Of a stretch of 64,000 bases of DNA, positions 12,601 to 20,460 are shown piece by piece. Positions within the stretch are counted from its first letter, which is position 1. Each line of letters starts with the position of its first letter. A program made the translations under genes and the position numbers. The notes under the pieces were generated by a model. The model did not search any database and had not been told where the DNA came from. It was given only the letters and a program-made list of their open reading frames with translations. Source of the stretch: Reticulitermes speratus (taxonomy: Eukaryota > Arthropoda > Insecta > Blattodea > Rhinotermitidae); assembly GCA_021186555.1 (NCBI GenBank), contig JAJKFL010000013.1, positions 42,223,144-42,287,143 of the forward strand, written 5' to 3'.

Positions 12601-15600
12601 AATCAGGTGGAATAACAACAATGTGGATGTCAGTTTTATCATTACTGTCACTTTCTGTGTTGCTCGAATCGCTATCAATATTCCAGATATTCATATATTT
12701 CTGCAATATTGTCATCATCTAAACTCCTTTTATGTGTAATTCTACGTTTTTTACTATCACTGTTCACATCATCAATGTTCCTCTTCGCCATGTTGACAGA
12801 CTGAAATTCTCAGAAATTTTTCACATATAATAACAAAGAAAAAATGTCTGCAATACATGAAACCAAAGAAATCCGATGTCAAAATGAAGATTCAAGCGCC
12901 ATCTAGGGGGCACAATGAGTACTATGTAGTAAAACCATCTTCAGAAAGCTTCCTCACACTTTCTTTTGTGTGGTGTCCTTATCCAACCATGGTCAGGTAC
13001 AGGCGTTTGGACAGTGCAGGTCTATCCAACTAAGGTCAGATATGGGAGCAAATGTGTTAAAAGCACCTAATGGGCTTGGATAGAACTGTCTATCGGGTGA
13101 GCCAGTGCCATACACCATGCATGCCAAAATTCCTTATATACAGTGCCAGGCATTTAAATGTATGAGGCATACATGGCTTGAAAACTTTTCACACATATAA
13201 ATTGTCTGAATTTATCTGACACGTCTGTAGAATCTGTATTCTGCATATGAATCATTCAACATGCACTTAGTGATGCGCAGATGACTGATATGCTATCCAG
13301 TAAGAAGCATGGAAGCTACCTGGTGTGCAGGCATATGTGTGTAACATAACAAAGCCAATGGAAAGTGACTAGCAATAGTTGTCACATAAAGTACTGTCCC
13401 TTTATGACATAAAGCTTCACCATGTAAACTGTTTATAAATGTCAAGTTCTCCTGAGTTCATGCCATTCAATCTATACCATAAAGTAAATCGTAATTTAGA
13501 CACTCAGAAAGCCTACATACGTTAGTGGTATCAGTTTTTACATGCTTGAGACTTACAATTGTGAATTATGCCAGCTGGGCCTCAAACCTCACGCTCCTTG
13601 GGTATGAGTGGAGATATTACAAGCACAGATATTTCTTGCTTGCTACAGGAAGAAGCAGTTGCACGACTAATATACGTGCAAAGAAAACTGGTTGCTGCCC
13701 CAAGACAGAGTAGTGGAAGCAGGTATCTGCCAGTGTAGGCAGGGCACTTAAGTTAACAATTGAATATTAATGGATTGAACCAGGATCTCAAACCTATGAA
13801 AACAAAGTTCTCCTTACTTAGCACTGTGCTACTGCAATTAGCACTGTAAGACTCATTAGTATGTATATCATAAGCAATTCCAATCTGATTCTGTTCATGT
13901 AATACATCAAAAACACCAGTAATACAAAGTCCCATCAGTAGGTTGCTGGCCTTTAATTGGCAAGTACAGTACATTCTGAGCTTGTTGGTGGGCTTGGTGT
14001 GCCAGCATTTCTTGCAGCACCAGTCTACAGGTTATTTTGATGTGACTTTGTCGTCAGAACCTCTTTAAACATGGCATACTTCGAGTAGTTTGAAGATGAC
14101 ATTTGATTGGGAGGGACTGTTAGAAATTATAACTATCCCATAAACCAGATATTCATAACCTGGGGTATGAGATACCCTTTCTGGGGGCACAAGACATGCC
14201 AAATTTTTCTTAAGTTCACTGTGAAATTAAATATCTTAATTCTACCTCTTTTACTTTATAGTTATGCTGTGTGTGTGTGGTTTAAGAAGCTGACCTACTT
14301 TAACAATTTTTTGTATGTTATTGAGAAAATAGTTTGAGATCCAGAGGGGTGTGAGCTGCAATAAAGATTAAGAACCACTGCTTTAGACACTGAAAGGAAC
14401 TGAAACAGGGGACTATGATGGAAACTCAGATAATGTTTAGAACACTTTCTTAAGAAAGGCCTTCCAGAAAAGAGAGAGACAAATGCTAAAATGCAAGAAC
14501 AGAGGTCAGCTTCATCAGCCTTAGGAATTACAGTTGATGGCCTAGAGCTGGAGCTATCCTCTGACTATATGATCTCCAGATCTTACAATTAATATCCTTC
14601 ATTCAAGTCCATTAAGTATCTACAGAAACAATTCTGGTTACTATCAGTAATATATTAAGTACAATTTTGAATGTAAACTCATTATATGATGCTATATGTG
14701 TATGTATAAAGGCATTTTCTATGCTAATGTAATGTTATTTCACTGTTAGATAACAAAGGAAGAGCACAGTTATCAAATTATAAATTGAACAAATGGAAGA
14801 AAGTGTTGGATTTACTACATGTTCTCGTGGAATACACCTGCCACATAAATAGAGATACATACCAGATATGCAGCATTTGTATTTATTAGGATTGGAAAAT
14901 GAACATGCTCCAGATTCTTCATATCTGTCTTAATAAAAGGAACAGTAGGCTAATTGTCCACTTGTTCCCACTGATATCAACTCTACATTCAACTTCTAGC
15001 TATAACAAGTGCTGTTGACATTCCTGATTGAAATGGACTCTTTTGTGCTGGAATTAAATGCCCTGGGGCACTCTGAAAAAGATGAAAATTAAAATGGCTG
15101 CACTACTGTGCATGGCATTGGCAGTAACTTTAGCCAACTTGGCATTTTAAACCCTACAATGCACGTCAATTGTGGTCGACATTTGGTGTGAAAGGTTAAC
15201 CTTTACATTTATCTTTGACTCATACCAGATACGTTTGTGGATCTGTTTTCTTTTTGATAATATTATTCTTACACATGGTCGTTGCATATGATATAATACA
15301 TGCCCATATTTGCACATGTGGAATTCCTCTCTCTTATCACTTGTCCATCATACAGACTGTATATGTAACAATTTTTGCAAGTAATTTTTACTTACCCTAA
15401 ATGGTAATTACACTGGCAAGTGCAACACCTTCGGGTGTATCTATTAAGTGAGAGACCTCTACTGATCTGTTATTTACTACTGACAGGCTTTTCATGTCCT
15501 CAGCATTAGATTGTGACCTGTAGTGGACTTGTGGACACATTTCCTCTTCTCTTTGCTTGTACACCACCACTGAGCCACAAGCTATAATATATTGACTTAT

Positions 15601-18600
15601 GCTGAACATTATATGGATGTTTGAACATAACAAATTTCATGTTCGCTTTTAAAAATCCTAGTACACGTATATGGTGTACTATATGAACTTGATATGATAT
15701 GCAATTCCATATGATTCTCACATGTGTAAACCTGGCCACCTCCCATTAATATATTTAGTGCTGTCCCTGAGGATGGTCATGTGGTTGAAACATGATGGAG
15801 GATAATAAAATATAGTTGTGACAACTTCTGTGTACTGTTGCTATCCACTGCTAGTCCTTATCACAACCTACAGCATTCGAGACAGATTATACCTGCCTTC
15901 ACACCTTGGTTTGAAGGTTGAAAAGTGAGAAGTCAGCTGCACAGACTAATTCTGATGCTGATGCCTGAGAAAGTTTCTTAGGGTCTTATGGGGTATATCA
16001 GCTAATGTTGTCAGCGTAAGAAATAACACTAACTTAGCACCATGAAAAAGTGCTTTGCATTTATTGATGTTCCATATGTACACATTGAAATTAGTACCAG
16101 GAATATTTCCTGGGAGGTAAAGGCGGCCAGTGCGTAGGGCTGACAACCTTACCACCTTCATGTGCCGATTGTCTAGAAATCTGTGAGCCTCAATGCAAAA
16201 TTTGGAATCCTGTAAGTGAAACTTAGAATGATCTGGTTCTTGTGATGAATGCCATAATTGTCACAACTGGGAGAAATGGGTGAAATCCCAGAGGGTCCTC
16301 CCTCAAGTAGGGTGCAGACACCACAGCATAGATGAATATCTGTGCTTTCATTATGTCAAACAAGAAATGTAAACAAGTTTCCCTTTTCTAATCCTGAGGG
16401 GTGGTCTGACTGGGATTCTAACTCAATCATTGTTCGGCTGCAGTACAGTGTTTATTATATTGTCAGTCATTGTAGTTGTGTATTCATCAAGGTCAGTGAC
16501 TTTCAGTCAAGAGTCTAGCATATTCGAAATAAAAGGATTTTTTTTCCCCAGTTTTTCATGAACCAGTTAAGAGGGTTTCCTGTTATTACAGATTATATTC
16601 AACTGGTATTACATGTTTGGTAACATTCTTTTTTCACAGGAAATGTTAGGAAATGATGGTGTGTTTATATACCCAACACACCCAGTCCCAGCGCCATACC
16701 ACAATGAACCACTGGTGAAACCATTTAACTTCTCATACACTGGCATCTTCAATGTTTTGGGCTTGCCTGCGACACATTGTCCTTTGGGACTGAGTTCACA
16801 AGGCCTGCCTATTGGAATACAGGTACAATGATAATGATAATATCGTTTATCCTTGCAGATGGGATTGACCAGTGTGTTTTTGAATACATGAATAGGCTAT
16901 GTCCTTAATTAAGAGGAACTGTATGTCTGTTTTCTATACCTGTACCTGAACAGACTGTATCTTCATTTGAGAGGAGCTGTCTGTAAAATTAAGTCATGAT
17001 TAAGGAACACCCACATTTGCCTGACACTCCAGTTTTTTAAGATTTCGTATTTTAAAATACTGTTAGTACAGACATATTGAATAGTACCTGAAAATAGAAA
17101 AACTGCCATACTAAGCATTTCATCGTAAAGCATTGCACATTTCTAGAAGTCAGTTTTTTTAGAATTAAGTTTATGCATAGTGATATGCTTAATGGTAATC
17201 TATTTACCTTCATATAAATCATCATTAGAACTAGAACTGCCATTGTTATCATCAGATTCATCACACTCATTGGATGTACTTACTGGAACTCCTGCCTCAT
17301 TTTCTTCTGATTGCCATCAGCATTATACATTTCATTCCTAAGGAAATTTAATGTGCCTAAATATAAGATGAAATCAGATTTTTGGAAGGTATATGGATGA
17401 CAATGCATTAAATTTGACATATATGGTAATTGTAATTGTTGAAATGGTAAATTGTCAAAGATATTTCCTGATGGTAACATACAGAAATTCACTTGAATGA
17501 AGTGTTAAACAATGCTTCTTAATAAGTACTCAGATGTACAGCCATCTGAGGTAAAGATACATTCAAGTCTGTTAGGAATGTGAGATCATACAATTTTTAA
17601 AATAGGACAGACCCAAATTTTGCCTAAGTCCATCTTTAGCCCTTATTGTTGTGTGGTCATTCTACTCTTCATCTTTCCTTAAAAATGTAATTATTTGCTC
17701 TGTGCAGGGAGGGTAGTTATTTAAATCCCCCCCCAGCATGGTATTAATACTGTCTGTTTGTTCTGACAAACAGGGAAGCCAAACTTAGGGATGACTCAGT
17801 CACTCCCATAATTATCAACTCCTCCCAACTGACTGTCAGGTTTAACTGCCACTCAGCCCCTTAGGTAGGCTTCTGCCACCTATCATTCCCTTTAAACTGT
17901 AAATAAGGTTTGGTCAAGGTAAGAGGAAATATGGTCCTTCACCACTTCATTTTGCCAAGCTAAATAAATCTTCAGTTGGATTTGAAACATACTACCCTCT
18001 TTCCCTCTTTGGCACCTTGGGACAACCAGTAATTCAGTACTTTGTATTCCCATATGTACTTGCAGGTAGATTATTGCACTTCACCAGGTCTCACCTTTCT
18101 GCTTGATTGGGGATTGTTTCTAATCTCACCCCTAATGATTCCTTGAGTAACAGTAACTTCTTCCGTGGCTAATACAGCTTTGACAAGTTACCAGGATAAT
18201 AGAAGGGGAGGAGACTCGCCAGCTATAGCCACTATCAAGTCGTCATTATGGCACACTAGCTAACCATTACCTTATCCCTTGATGTGGTCCCATGCAAAGT
18301 AGCTGCACTCTCAGAACAACAGTAATGGTTCAAAATTCATAACTGTGATCAAAGATGGGTCATACCATGGCTCAGGCTGTTAGTTGGAGGCCTCTCACCA
18401 CGGAGGCCTGGGTTCAATCCCAGGCCAATTCATGTGAGATTTGTGGTGGACAGACCGGCACTGGGACAGGTTTTTCTCTGAATACTTCGGTTTTCCACTG
18501 TCTGTATCATTCCACCGTTTCTCCTTGCTCAGTCATTCATTCATCCATCTATCGCTGACACTATATAATGTCAGATTTAGCAGCATGGCTAAATAACACA

Positions 18601-20400
18601 CTTAAAAATAATCAAATTTCATAATTTTCATAAAGCTAACACATCACAATTTCACTATACAACCTAACTGGCTGTAGCAACTTCATTATATTTGCTGTAC
18701 AAAATTTCCTGATATTGGTAGTTTATGTTACTGTGTTCTTCAATAATGTAGCTGTTTCTACCTGTGTATGCATTTATACAAACTGTGACATGATTTTGTA
18801 AAGTGCCATAATGGAATATCTGATGCAAATTGCAGTTAACTGTTAGGCGTGTTGCAGTTTACAGGAAATGCCACCTGGATTTCTGCTATTGCAGATGTCA
18901 CAGTTGTATCACATCATTGTACTGTTGTTGCATACGTCAAGTTCTTTCTGTAATATCTAGCCAGAATTGTTAAAAACTGCAACTCCATATAGTGTGAGGC
19001 CTTTTCATTTTTTCAATGTCTCGTAGCTCAGATACTGTCCTAGACCTGATTAGCATTCGGAAAACAAACTTCGTTATTGGTGTGGTGTCACGTCAGGGCC
19101 AGGAGATGGCTGAGAAACCTGTGCATAATTTTATCCCAAGAACAGAGAAAAATATTAAAATCTAGAAGGTCCTGTATCATATACTGTATTTACCCAAATA
19201 TACTAGGTGCGCCCAGAAAGTAATGCAACACATTTTTTTTCTCATTCACAATTGATTTTATTAAAACTTCAAATATGTCACATCATTACATGAATCTTTG
19301 GCTACCTAAACCTATTTTTCAACATAGTCTCCTTCTAAATCTCTGGCCTTACGCCACCGAGATGCGAGAGCCTGTATGCCTTCGCGGTACCACTCTGCAG
19401 GTCTCTGTCGCAACCACCTCTTTACTTCAGCAATGACTTCCTCGTCGTCCTCAAACCTCTTTCCGCGGATTGCACCTTTCAAGGGACCGAAAAGATGGTA
19501 GTCGGAAGGAGCCAGATCCGGGCTGTACGGTGGATGAGGCAGGACAGTCCACTGAAGTTTTGTGATGGCCTCACGGTTATGTTTCGAGGGACCCATCGGG
19601 CACAGACCTTTGAATATCCTAACTGGTGAATGATTTTGTCTACGCTTCCCTTACCAATACCGAGTACAGCGGCCAGTTCCCTGGTTGTGATTCTCCGATC
19701 GTCTCGAATAAGACTGTCGGCTCGTTGCACTGTTGCAGGCGTCACAGCTGTTGATGGGCGGCCCGAGCGCGGGAGATCAGACAGAGTGCCCCGTCCTTGT
19801 TCTGATAACGCCAATCGCTTCGCCCAACGGCTGACGGTGCTTTTATCCACTGCCATGTCTCCATAGACCTTTCTTAAGCGCCTGTGAATTGATTCACTCG
19901 TTTCGTTTTCTGCCAAAAGAAACTCAATTACTGCTCTCTGTTTAGAACGCACGTCACTTGCAGACTCCATTTTGAAAGCTCACTACTGCGCTGCTATCCA
20001 GCGGGAAACATTGCGCCTACGTGCATAAACGCGGGACATTTTGAAGATACAGCACGCAAAATATCATTTTTATCCAACAAAATTGGGCCGAGAAAAAAAA
20101 TGCATTGCATTACTTTCTGGGCGCACCTAGTAAGATAACACCCCCTTCAGAATCTTCAGTTACCAGGAATATGCCTATACAGAATGTGAGGTGACCCCCC
20201 CCCCACTTTTTAGATAGTGCATTAAGAAAAGTTCTTGTATTATGTTTGGGTAAACATGGTATTAAGAATGAGTTTTTTTTTTTTTCCTCACTTTCTTTCA
20301 GGCAGTTGCTTCTCTAAATCAGGACCACTTGACACTTGCAGTAGCACTAGAAATAGAAAAGGCTTTTGGCGGCTGGGTACCACCATCAATAACAGTGTGA
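688..20400 (+). CDS. FAAH2: Fatty-acid amide hydrolase 2-like (amidase-signature serine hydrolase), ten coding exons
   Basis: Coding exons, all joined in frame at GT-AG sites: 688-876, 1556-1775, 2498-2715, 3226-3337, 5112-5266, 9399-9542, 10613-10711, 11451-11618, 16640-16822, 20302-20400. They total 1587 nt, or 528 residues, close to the roughly 530 of vertebrate FAAH2. Residues 15-34 form an N-terminal hydrophobic segment that could anchor the protein to lipid-droplet or ER membranes. The amidase-signature triad is complete: Lys130 (PFSTKD), Ser205 (first Ser of GGSSGGE) and Ser229 (DIGGSIR). The spacings of 75 and 24 equal those of human FAAH2. The protein ends [10 protein letters not shown]. 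Family role: hydrolysis of fatty-acid primary amides and N-acyl ethanolamines. The ATG directly follows an acceptor, so a 5' UTR exon should exist upstream. Introns 5, 8 and 9 carry large transposon insertions. Substrate preference is unknown, and insects often have several paralogues. Confidence 0.93.
1240..1402 (-). mobile_element. tRNA-derived SINE fragment (family B)
   Basis: On the - strand a B-box-like stretch (GGGATTGATCCCAG) is followed by sequence collinear with the SINE at 18353-18612: both read GCAGGTTTTTCTCTG-like text, then a T/C-rich stretch, then ATTCATTCA. The A-box end is missing. It lies in FAAH2 intron 1 in antisense. Confidence 0.55.
1556..1775 (+). CDS. FAAH2: FAAH2-like exon 2 (catalytic lysine)
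   Basis: The exon is bounded by TTCTTCACAG and GTATGA, enters in phase 0 and leaves in phase 1. It encodes residues 64-136, including [13 protein letters not shown]. The Lys of STKD is the general base of the amidase-signature triad. The reading frame continues into the intron for a few codons, so the ORF seen in genomic DNA (to about 1813) overstates the exon. Confidence 0.9.
2498..2715 (+). CDS. FAAH2: FAAH2-like exon 3 (glycine/serine-rich amidase signature)
   Basis: The exon is bounded by TTTTGTAG and GTAAGT. It carries the amidase-signature block: [20 protein letters not shown]. The first Ser of GGSS is the bridging serine, by spacing to Lys130 and Ser229. It ends in phase 0 exactly after GGE. 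Confidence 0.9.
3226..3337 (+). CDS. FAAH2: FAAH2-like exon 4 (nucleophilic serine)
   Basis: The exon is bounded by GCTTCTAG and GTGAGA. It encodes [19 protein letters not shown], the oxyanion and nucleophile segment of the family, with Ser229 as the predicted nucleophile. It leaves in phase 1 and is completed by exon 5 at 5112 ([10 protein letters not shown]). Confidence 0.9.
3373..3680 (-). mobile_element. tRNA-derived SINE (family A), nearly full length
   Basis: Read on the - strand, the element starts near 3680 with a tRNA-like head. It has an A-box candidate (GCAGTTGGTTGAGGC) and a good B-box (GGTTCGATTCC) about 40 bases further. A GC-rich body follows, ending in a tail of repeated ACCTTT units (3373-3396). 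Body segments recur at 16094-16194. It sits in FAAH2 intron 4. Confidence 0.8.
3681..5111. other. FAAH2 intron 4 remainder, mostly unannotated
   Basis: No coding sequence is supported apart from the repeat at 4690-4790. The stretch runs to the exon 5 acceptor (TTGATATTTAG). Confidence 0.5.
4690..4790 (+). repeat. Dispersed repeat, 'NIPxD...LHSH...NLK' type
   Basis: The + strand reads [14 protein letters not shown], a stop, then NLKFYIA. A similar reading ([12 protein letters not shown]...CENLIS) occurs at 8660-8735 and a shorter one (HYIPEDSNL) near 24040. From memory, this peptide pattern is common in spurious gene models of cockroaches and termites and marks an interspersed repeat rather than a gene. 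Confidence 0.45.
5437..7449 (-). CDS. LINE reverse transcriptase
   Basis: 670 codons in one open frame. The N-terminal linker is followed by RT motifs in order: [10 protein letters not shown]; the finger block around [34 protein letters not shown] (first catalytic Asp); [28 protein letters not shown] (YADD active site intact); then [11 protein letters not shown]. The C-terminal region carries LYGAETWTL and [13 protein letters not shown]. Only the upstream frameshift and the missing 5' end make the element defective, which suggests a fairly young insertion. Confidence 0.88.
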   Translation of the reverse strand: MEVQWNNIKKCVLDTMSGLVGKVERRARKPWITQEMISKMDERRKWKNVNNEEGRKNYRRLRNELKRATDNAKKEYLDSICDEIIEFQRIGCYDLMYMKTKELGWKENHGIQNIGIEDSQGNIIINQRRVLQIWENYITELYDRANRPEHLDVEPEDEVDEDEKGPYILQSEVEKAIKEMRDKKATGDDDVPGDVLKLLGEGGLRLMTQMINSMYVTGEWPRDFIEVTMIALKKKPKATKCSDHRTVSIIAHAAKIVARILRRRIERKIEDALGEDQFGFRRGKGTRDAIGMLRIISERTLVIDEELCACFIDWQKAFDRVNWTKLMQILKGIRIDWRERRLISKLYMEQSVKIRLDQGETRSVKIGRGVRQGCCLSPILFNLYSEYLTKEALEGFGDFKIGGQVIRTVKYADDLVLLAREENVLQGMIDRLIEIGRRYGMQMNVGKTKVMKISRQPSPMKIIIDQKQLENVEYFNYLGSMITSDARCTREIKSRIAMAKTAFNKKKNLFTSKLELNLRKKLVKCYIWSIALYGAETWTLRKVDQKYLESFEMWCWRRMEKISWTDRVRNEEVLHRVKEERNILHTIKRRKANWIGHILRRNCLLKHVIEGKLEGRIEMTGRRGRRRKQLLDDLKEKKRYWKLKEEALDRTLWRTRFGRGYGPVVRQTTE
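7503..8306 (-). CDS. LINE apurinic/apyrimidinic-type endonuclease domain
   Basis: 267 codons homologous to the exonuclease-endonuclease-phosphatase fold used for target nicking. Visible motifs in order: SEVRWKG (catalytic Glu), [11 protein letters not shown] (Asp/Asn pair), [11 protein letters not shown], and the C-terminal [10 protein letters not shown] with the catalytic Asp-His. The first codon is GTG, not ATG, so the true N-terminus is lost. The frame stops after MLNDR. One frame over, the sequence continues [10 protein letters not shown] and runs into the RT part, so a small indel at about 7509-7513 broke a single protein of about 940 residues. Confidence 0.85.
   Translation of the reverse strand: MIDCNVRTLNQGGKLENLKKEMQKNAVSVLGVSEVRWKGQGEIKSGDYTVYYSGGDSAERGVAIVVHKSVVKSVVKKSVYSDRIIAIKLQAEPVSILIVQVYMPTSDYEDDKVEELYDIIEEILEEDGKGATNTIIMGDWNSVVGDKAHHNTVGPYGLGRRNQRGQMLIDFCERNGLVITNTWFKKPKRRLYTWKSPGDRNRYQLDYVLVKQRFRNSVKDVQTLPRADIDSDHNLLVAKICTRLKKIMRFHKKIQDGIWRSYMLNDR
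8313..9398. other. FAAH2 intron 5, 3' part, with a dispersed repeat
   Basis: The only recognisable item is the repeat with the NIPED reading at about 8552-8794. The rest shows no coding or structured RNA signal that I can support. Confidence 0.45.
8552..8794 (+). repeat. Dispersed repeat with chance ORF (NIPED type)
   Basis: An 80-codon open frame contains [14 protein letters not shown] and CENLIS. This lines up with the copy at 4690-4790, which has stops, so the ORF is a repeat by-product and not a gene. Confidence 0.45.
9543..10612. other. FAAH2 intron 6, nothing recognised
   Basis: AT-rich intron between exon 6 (donor GTAATA) and exon 7 (acceptor ATTTATAG). No coding, RNA or transposon signal is supported. 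Confidence 0.5.
10712..11450. other. FAAH2 intron 7, nothing recognised
   Basis: Intron between exon 7 (donor GTATGG) and exon 8 (acceptor TTTTCCAG). A short T/G tract is present near 11020. No gene is seen. Confidence 0.5.
11753..12790 (-). pseudogene. piggyBac transposase remnant (DDE_Tnp_1_7 family)
   Basis: On the - strand an ATG at 12790 opens [17 protein letters not shown]. After a frameshift an acidic Ser/Asp-rich N-terminus follows (12718-12476), ending [12 protein letters not shown] at a stop. The frame from 12468 gives [18 protein letters not shown] and [16 protein letters not shown], typical of the start of the piggyBac catalytic domain. Further on, 11962-11753 encodes [16 protein letters not shown], which resembles the cysteine-rich C-terminal domain. 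The central Asp residues are not recognisable, and a G15 tract (11990-12004) lies in the gap. It is non-functional. Confidence 0.75.
11990..12004 (+). repeat. G15 homopolymer
   Basis: Fifteen G in a row inside the piggyBac remnant; the length is likely to be unstable or misassembled. Confidence 0.9.
13061..14145. other. FAAH2 intron 8 middle part, possible tRNA-like repeat head
   Basis: No gene seen. On the - strand near 13770-13850 a B-box-like GGTTCAATCC follows an A-box-like stretch, suggesting an old SINE head; support is weak. Confidence 0.3.
14146..14380. mobile_element. hAT-type MITE (235 bp)
   Basis: The left end reads CAGATATTCATAACCTGGGG and the right end (reverse complement) CAGTGGTTCTTAATCTTT, both matching the CAG(T/C)GGTTCT-AA consensus of hAT termini. 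The inner text (GATACCCTTTCTGGGGGCAC) is typical of non-autonomous hAT elements. The flanking octamers CCATAAAC and CTTTAGAC match at 5 of 8 positions, compatible with an old 8-bp duplication. Confidence 0.6.
14381..16093. other. FAAH2 intron 8, no gene seen
   Basis: About 1.7 kb with only short chance ORFs on both strands. No recognisable repeat or RNA. Confidence 0.45.
16094..16194 (+). mobile_element. SINE family A fragment (body only)
   Basis: Collinear with the reverse complement of 3420-3525: both contain GGTAAAGG(C/A)GGCCAGTGCG followed by GGGCTGACA, ACCACCTTC, GTCTAGAAAT and GTGAGCCTCAA. Head and tail are missing. Confidence 0.7.
16823..18352. other. FAAH2 intron 9, 5' part, nothing recognised
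   Basis: The stretch 17700-18300 is richer in G+C than its surroundings and has C tracts, so it may be an unidentified repeat. No gene is supported. Confidence 0.4.
18353..18612 (+). mobile_element. tRNA-derived SINE (family B)
   Basis: A tRNA-like head (CATGGCTCAGGCTGTTAG) is followed by a clear B-box (GGGTTCAATCCCAGG). The body reads CGGCACTGGGACAGG and TTTTTCTCTGAATACTTCGG. An ATTCATTCA stretch follows, and the element ends in an A-rich 3' end. A partial antisense relative lies at 1240-1402. Confidence 0.7.
19203..20130 (-). mobile_element. mariner (Tc1/mariner) element, internally deleted, nested in the MITE
   Basis: The terminal inverted repeats are perfect for 26 bp and begin CTAGGTGCGCCCAGAAAGTA at both ends. 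TA duplications lie at 19201-19202 and 20131-20132. At 928 bp it is shorter than the roughly 1.3 kb of complete mariners. The transposase on - is missing its middle. The near-perfect TIRs mean that a full-length relative could still mobilise it. A second copy begins at about 63832. Confidence 0.93.
19312..19970 (-). pseudogene. mariner transposase, central deletion
   Basis: The ATG at 19970 opens a protein whose first 120 or so residues carry two helix-turn-helix units ([29 protein letters not shown]) and the linker KVCARWVPR. At about 19596 the sequence jumps to the C-terminal part in another frame: [20 protein letters not shown] (containing the last Asp of the D,D34D triad), ending GDYVEK at 19312. 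The segment with the first two catalytic Asp residues is gone, so no active enzyme is possible. SETMAR-like mariners are the nearest match by eye. Confidence 0.88.
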
Positions 20401-20447
20401 CATTTGCCTCCTGCCTTGACAAGACTGTGTTCTGGAGGGCTACATAT

Positions 20448-20453
20448 AATAAA
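20448..20453 (+). terminator. Candidate FAAH2 poly(A) signal
   Basis: AATAAA 48 bases after the FAAH2 stop codon. It is the first canonical hexamer downstream; further ones exist, so the true cleavage site is not fixed. Confidence 0.35.
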
Positions 20454-20460
20454 CAATTTG

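Larger units (their letters stand above)
11683..13056 (-). mobile_element. piggyBac-type DNA transposon, degenerate and probably internally deleted
   Basis: Flanking TTAA occurs at 11679-11682 and 13057-13060, the target duplication diagnostic of piggyBac. The ends are inverted: left CACATTTGCTTCC, right (reverse complement) CACATTTGCTCCC, and the similarity continues into TATCTG a few bases inside. Between them the - strand carries remnants of the transposase. The element is 1374 bp, short of the roughly 2.4 kb of autonomous members. It lies in FAAH2 intron 8, 64 bp after the exon 8 donor. Confidence 0.85.
19184..20259. mobile_element. Small TA-flanked MITE split by a mariner insertion
   Basis: The left end CTGTATTTACCCAAA and the right end (reverse complement) CCATGTTTACCCAAA form an inverted repeat, each flanked by TA (19182-19183, 20260-20261). 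Removing the mariner element (19203-20130) and one TA leaves about 146 bp. A relative at 25230-25389 has the same end style (CCGTATTTACC, TA flanks, 160 bp). Confidence 0.7.
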
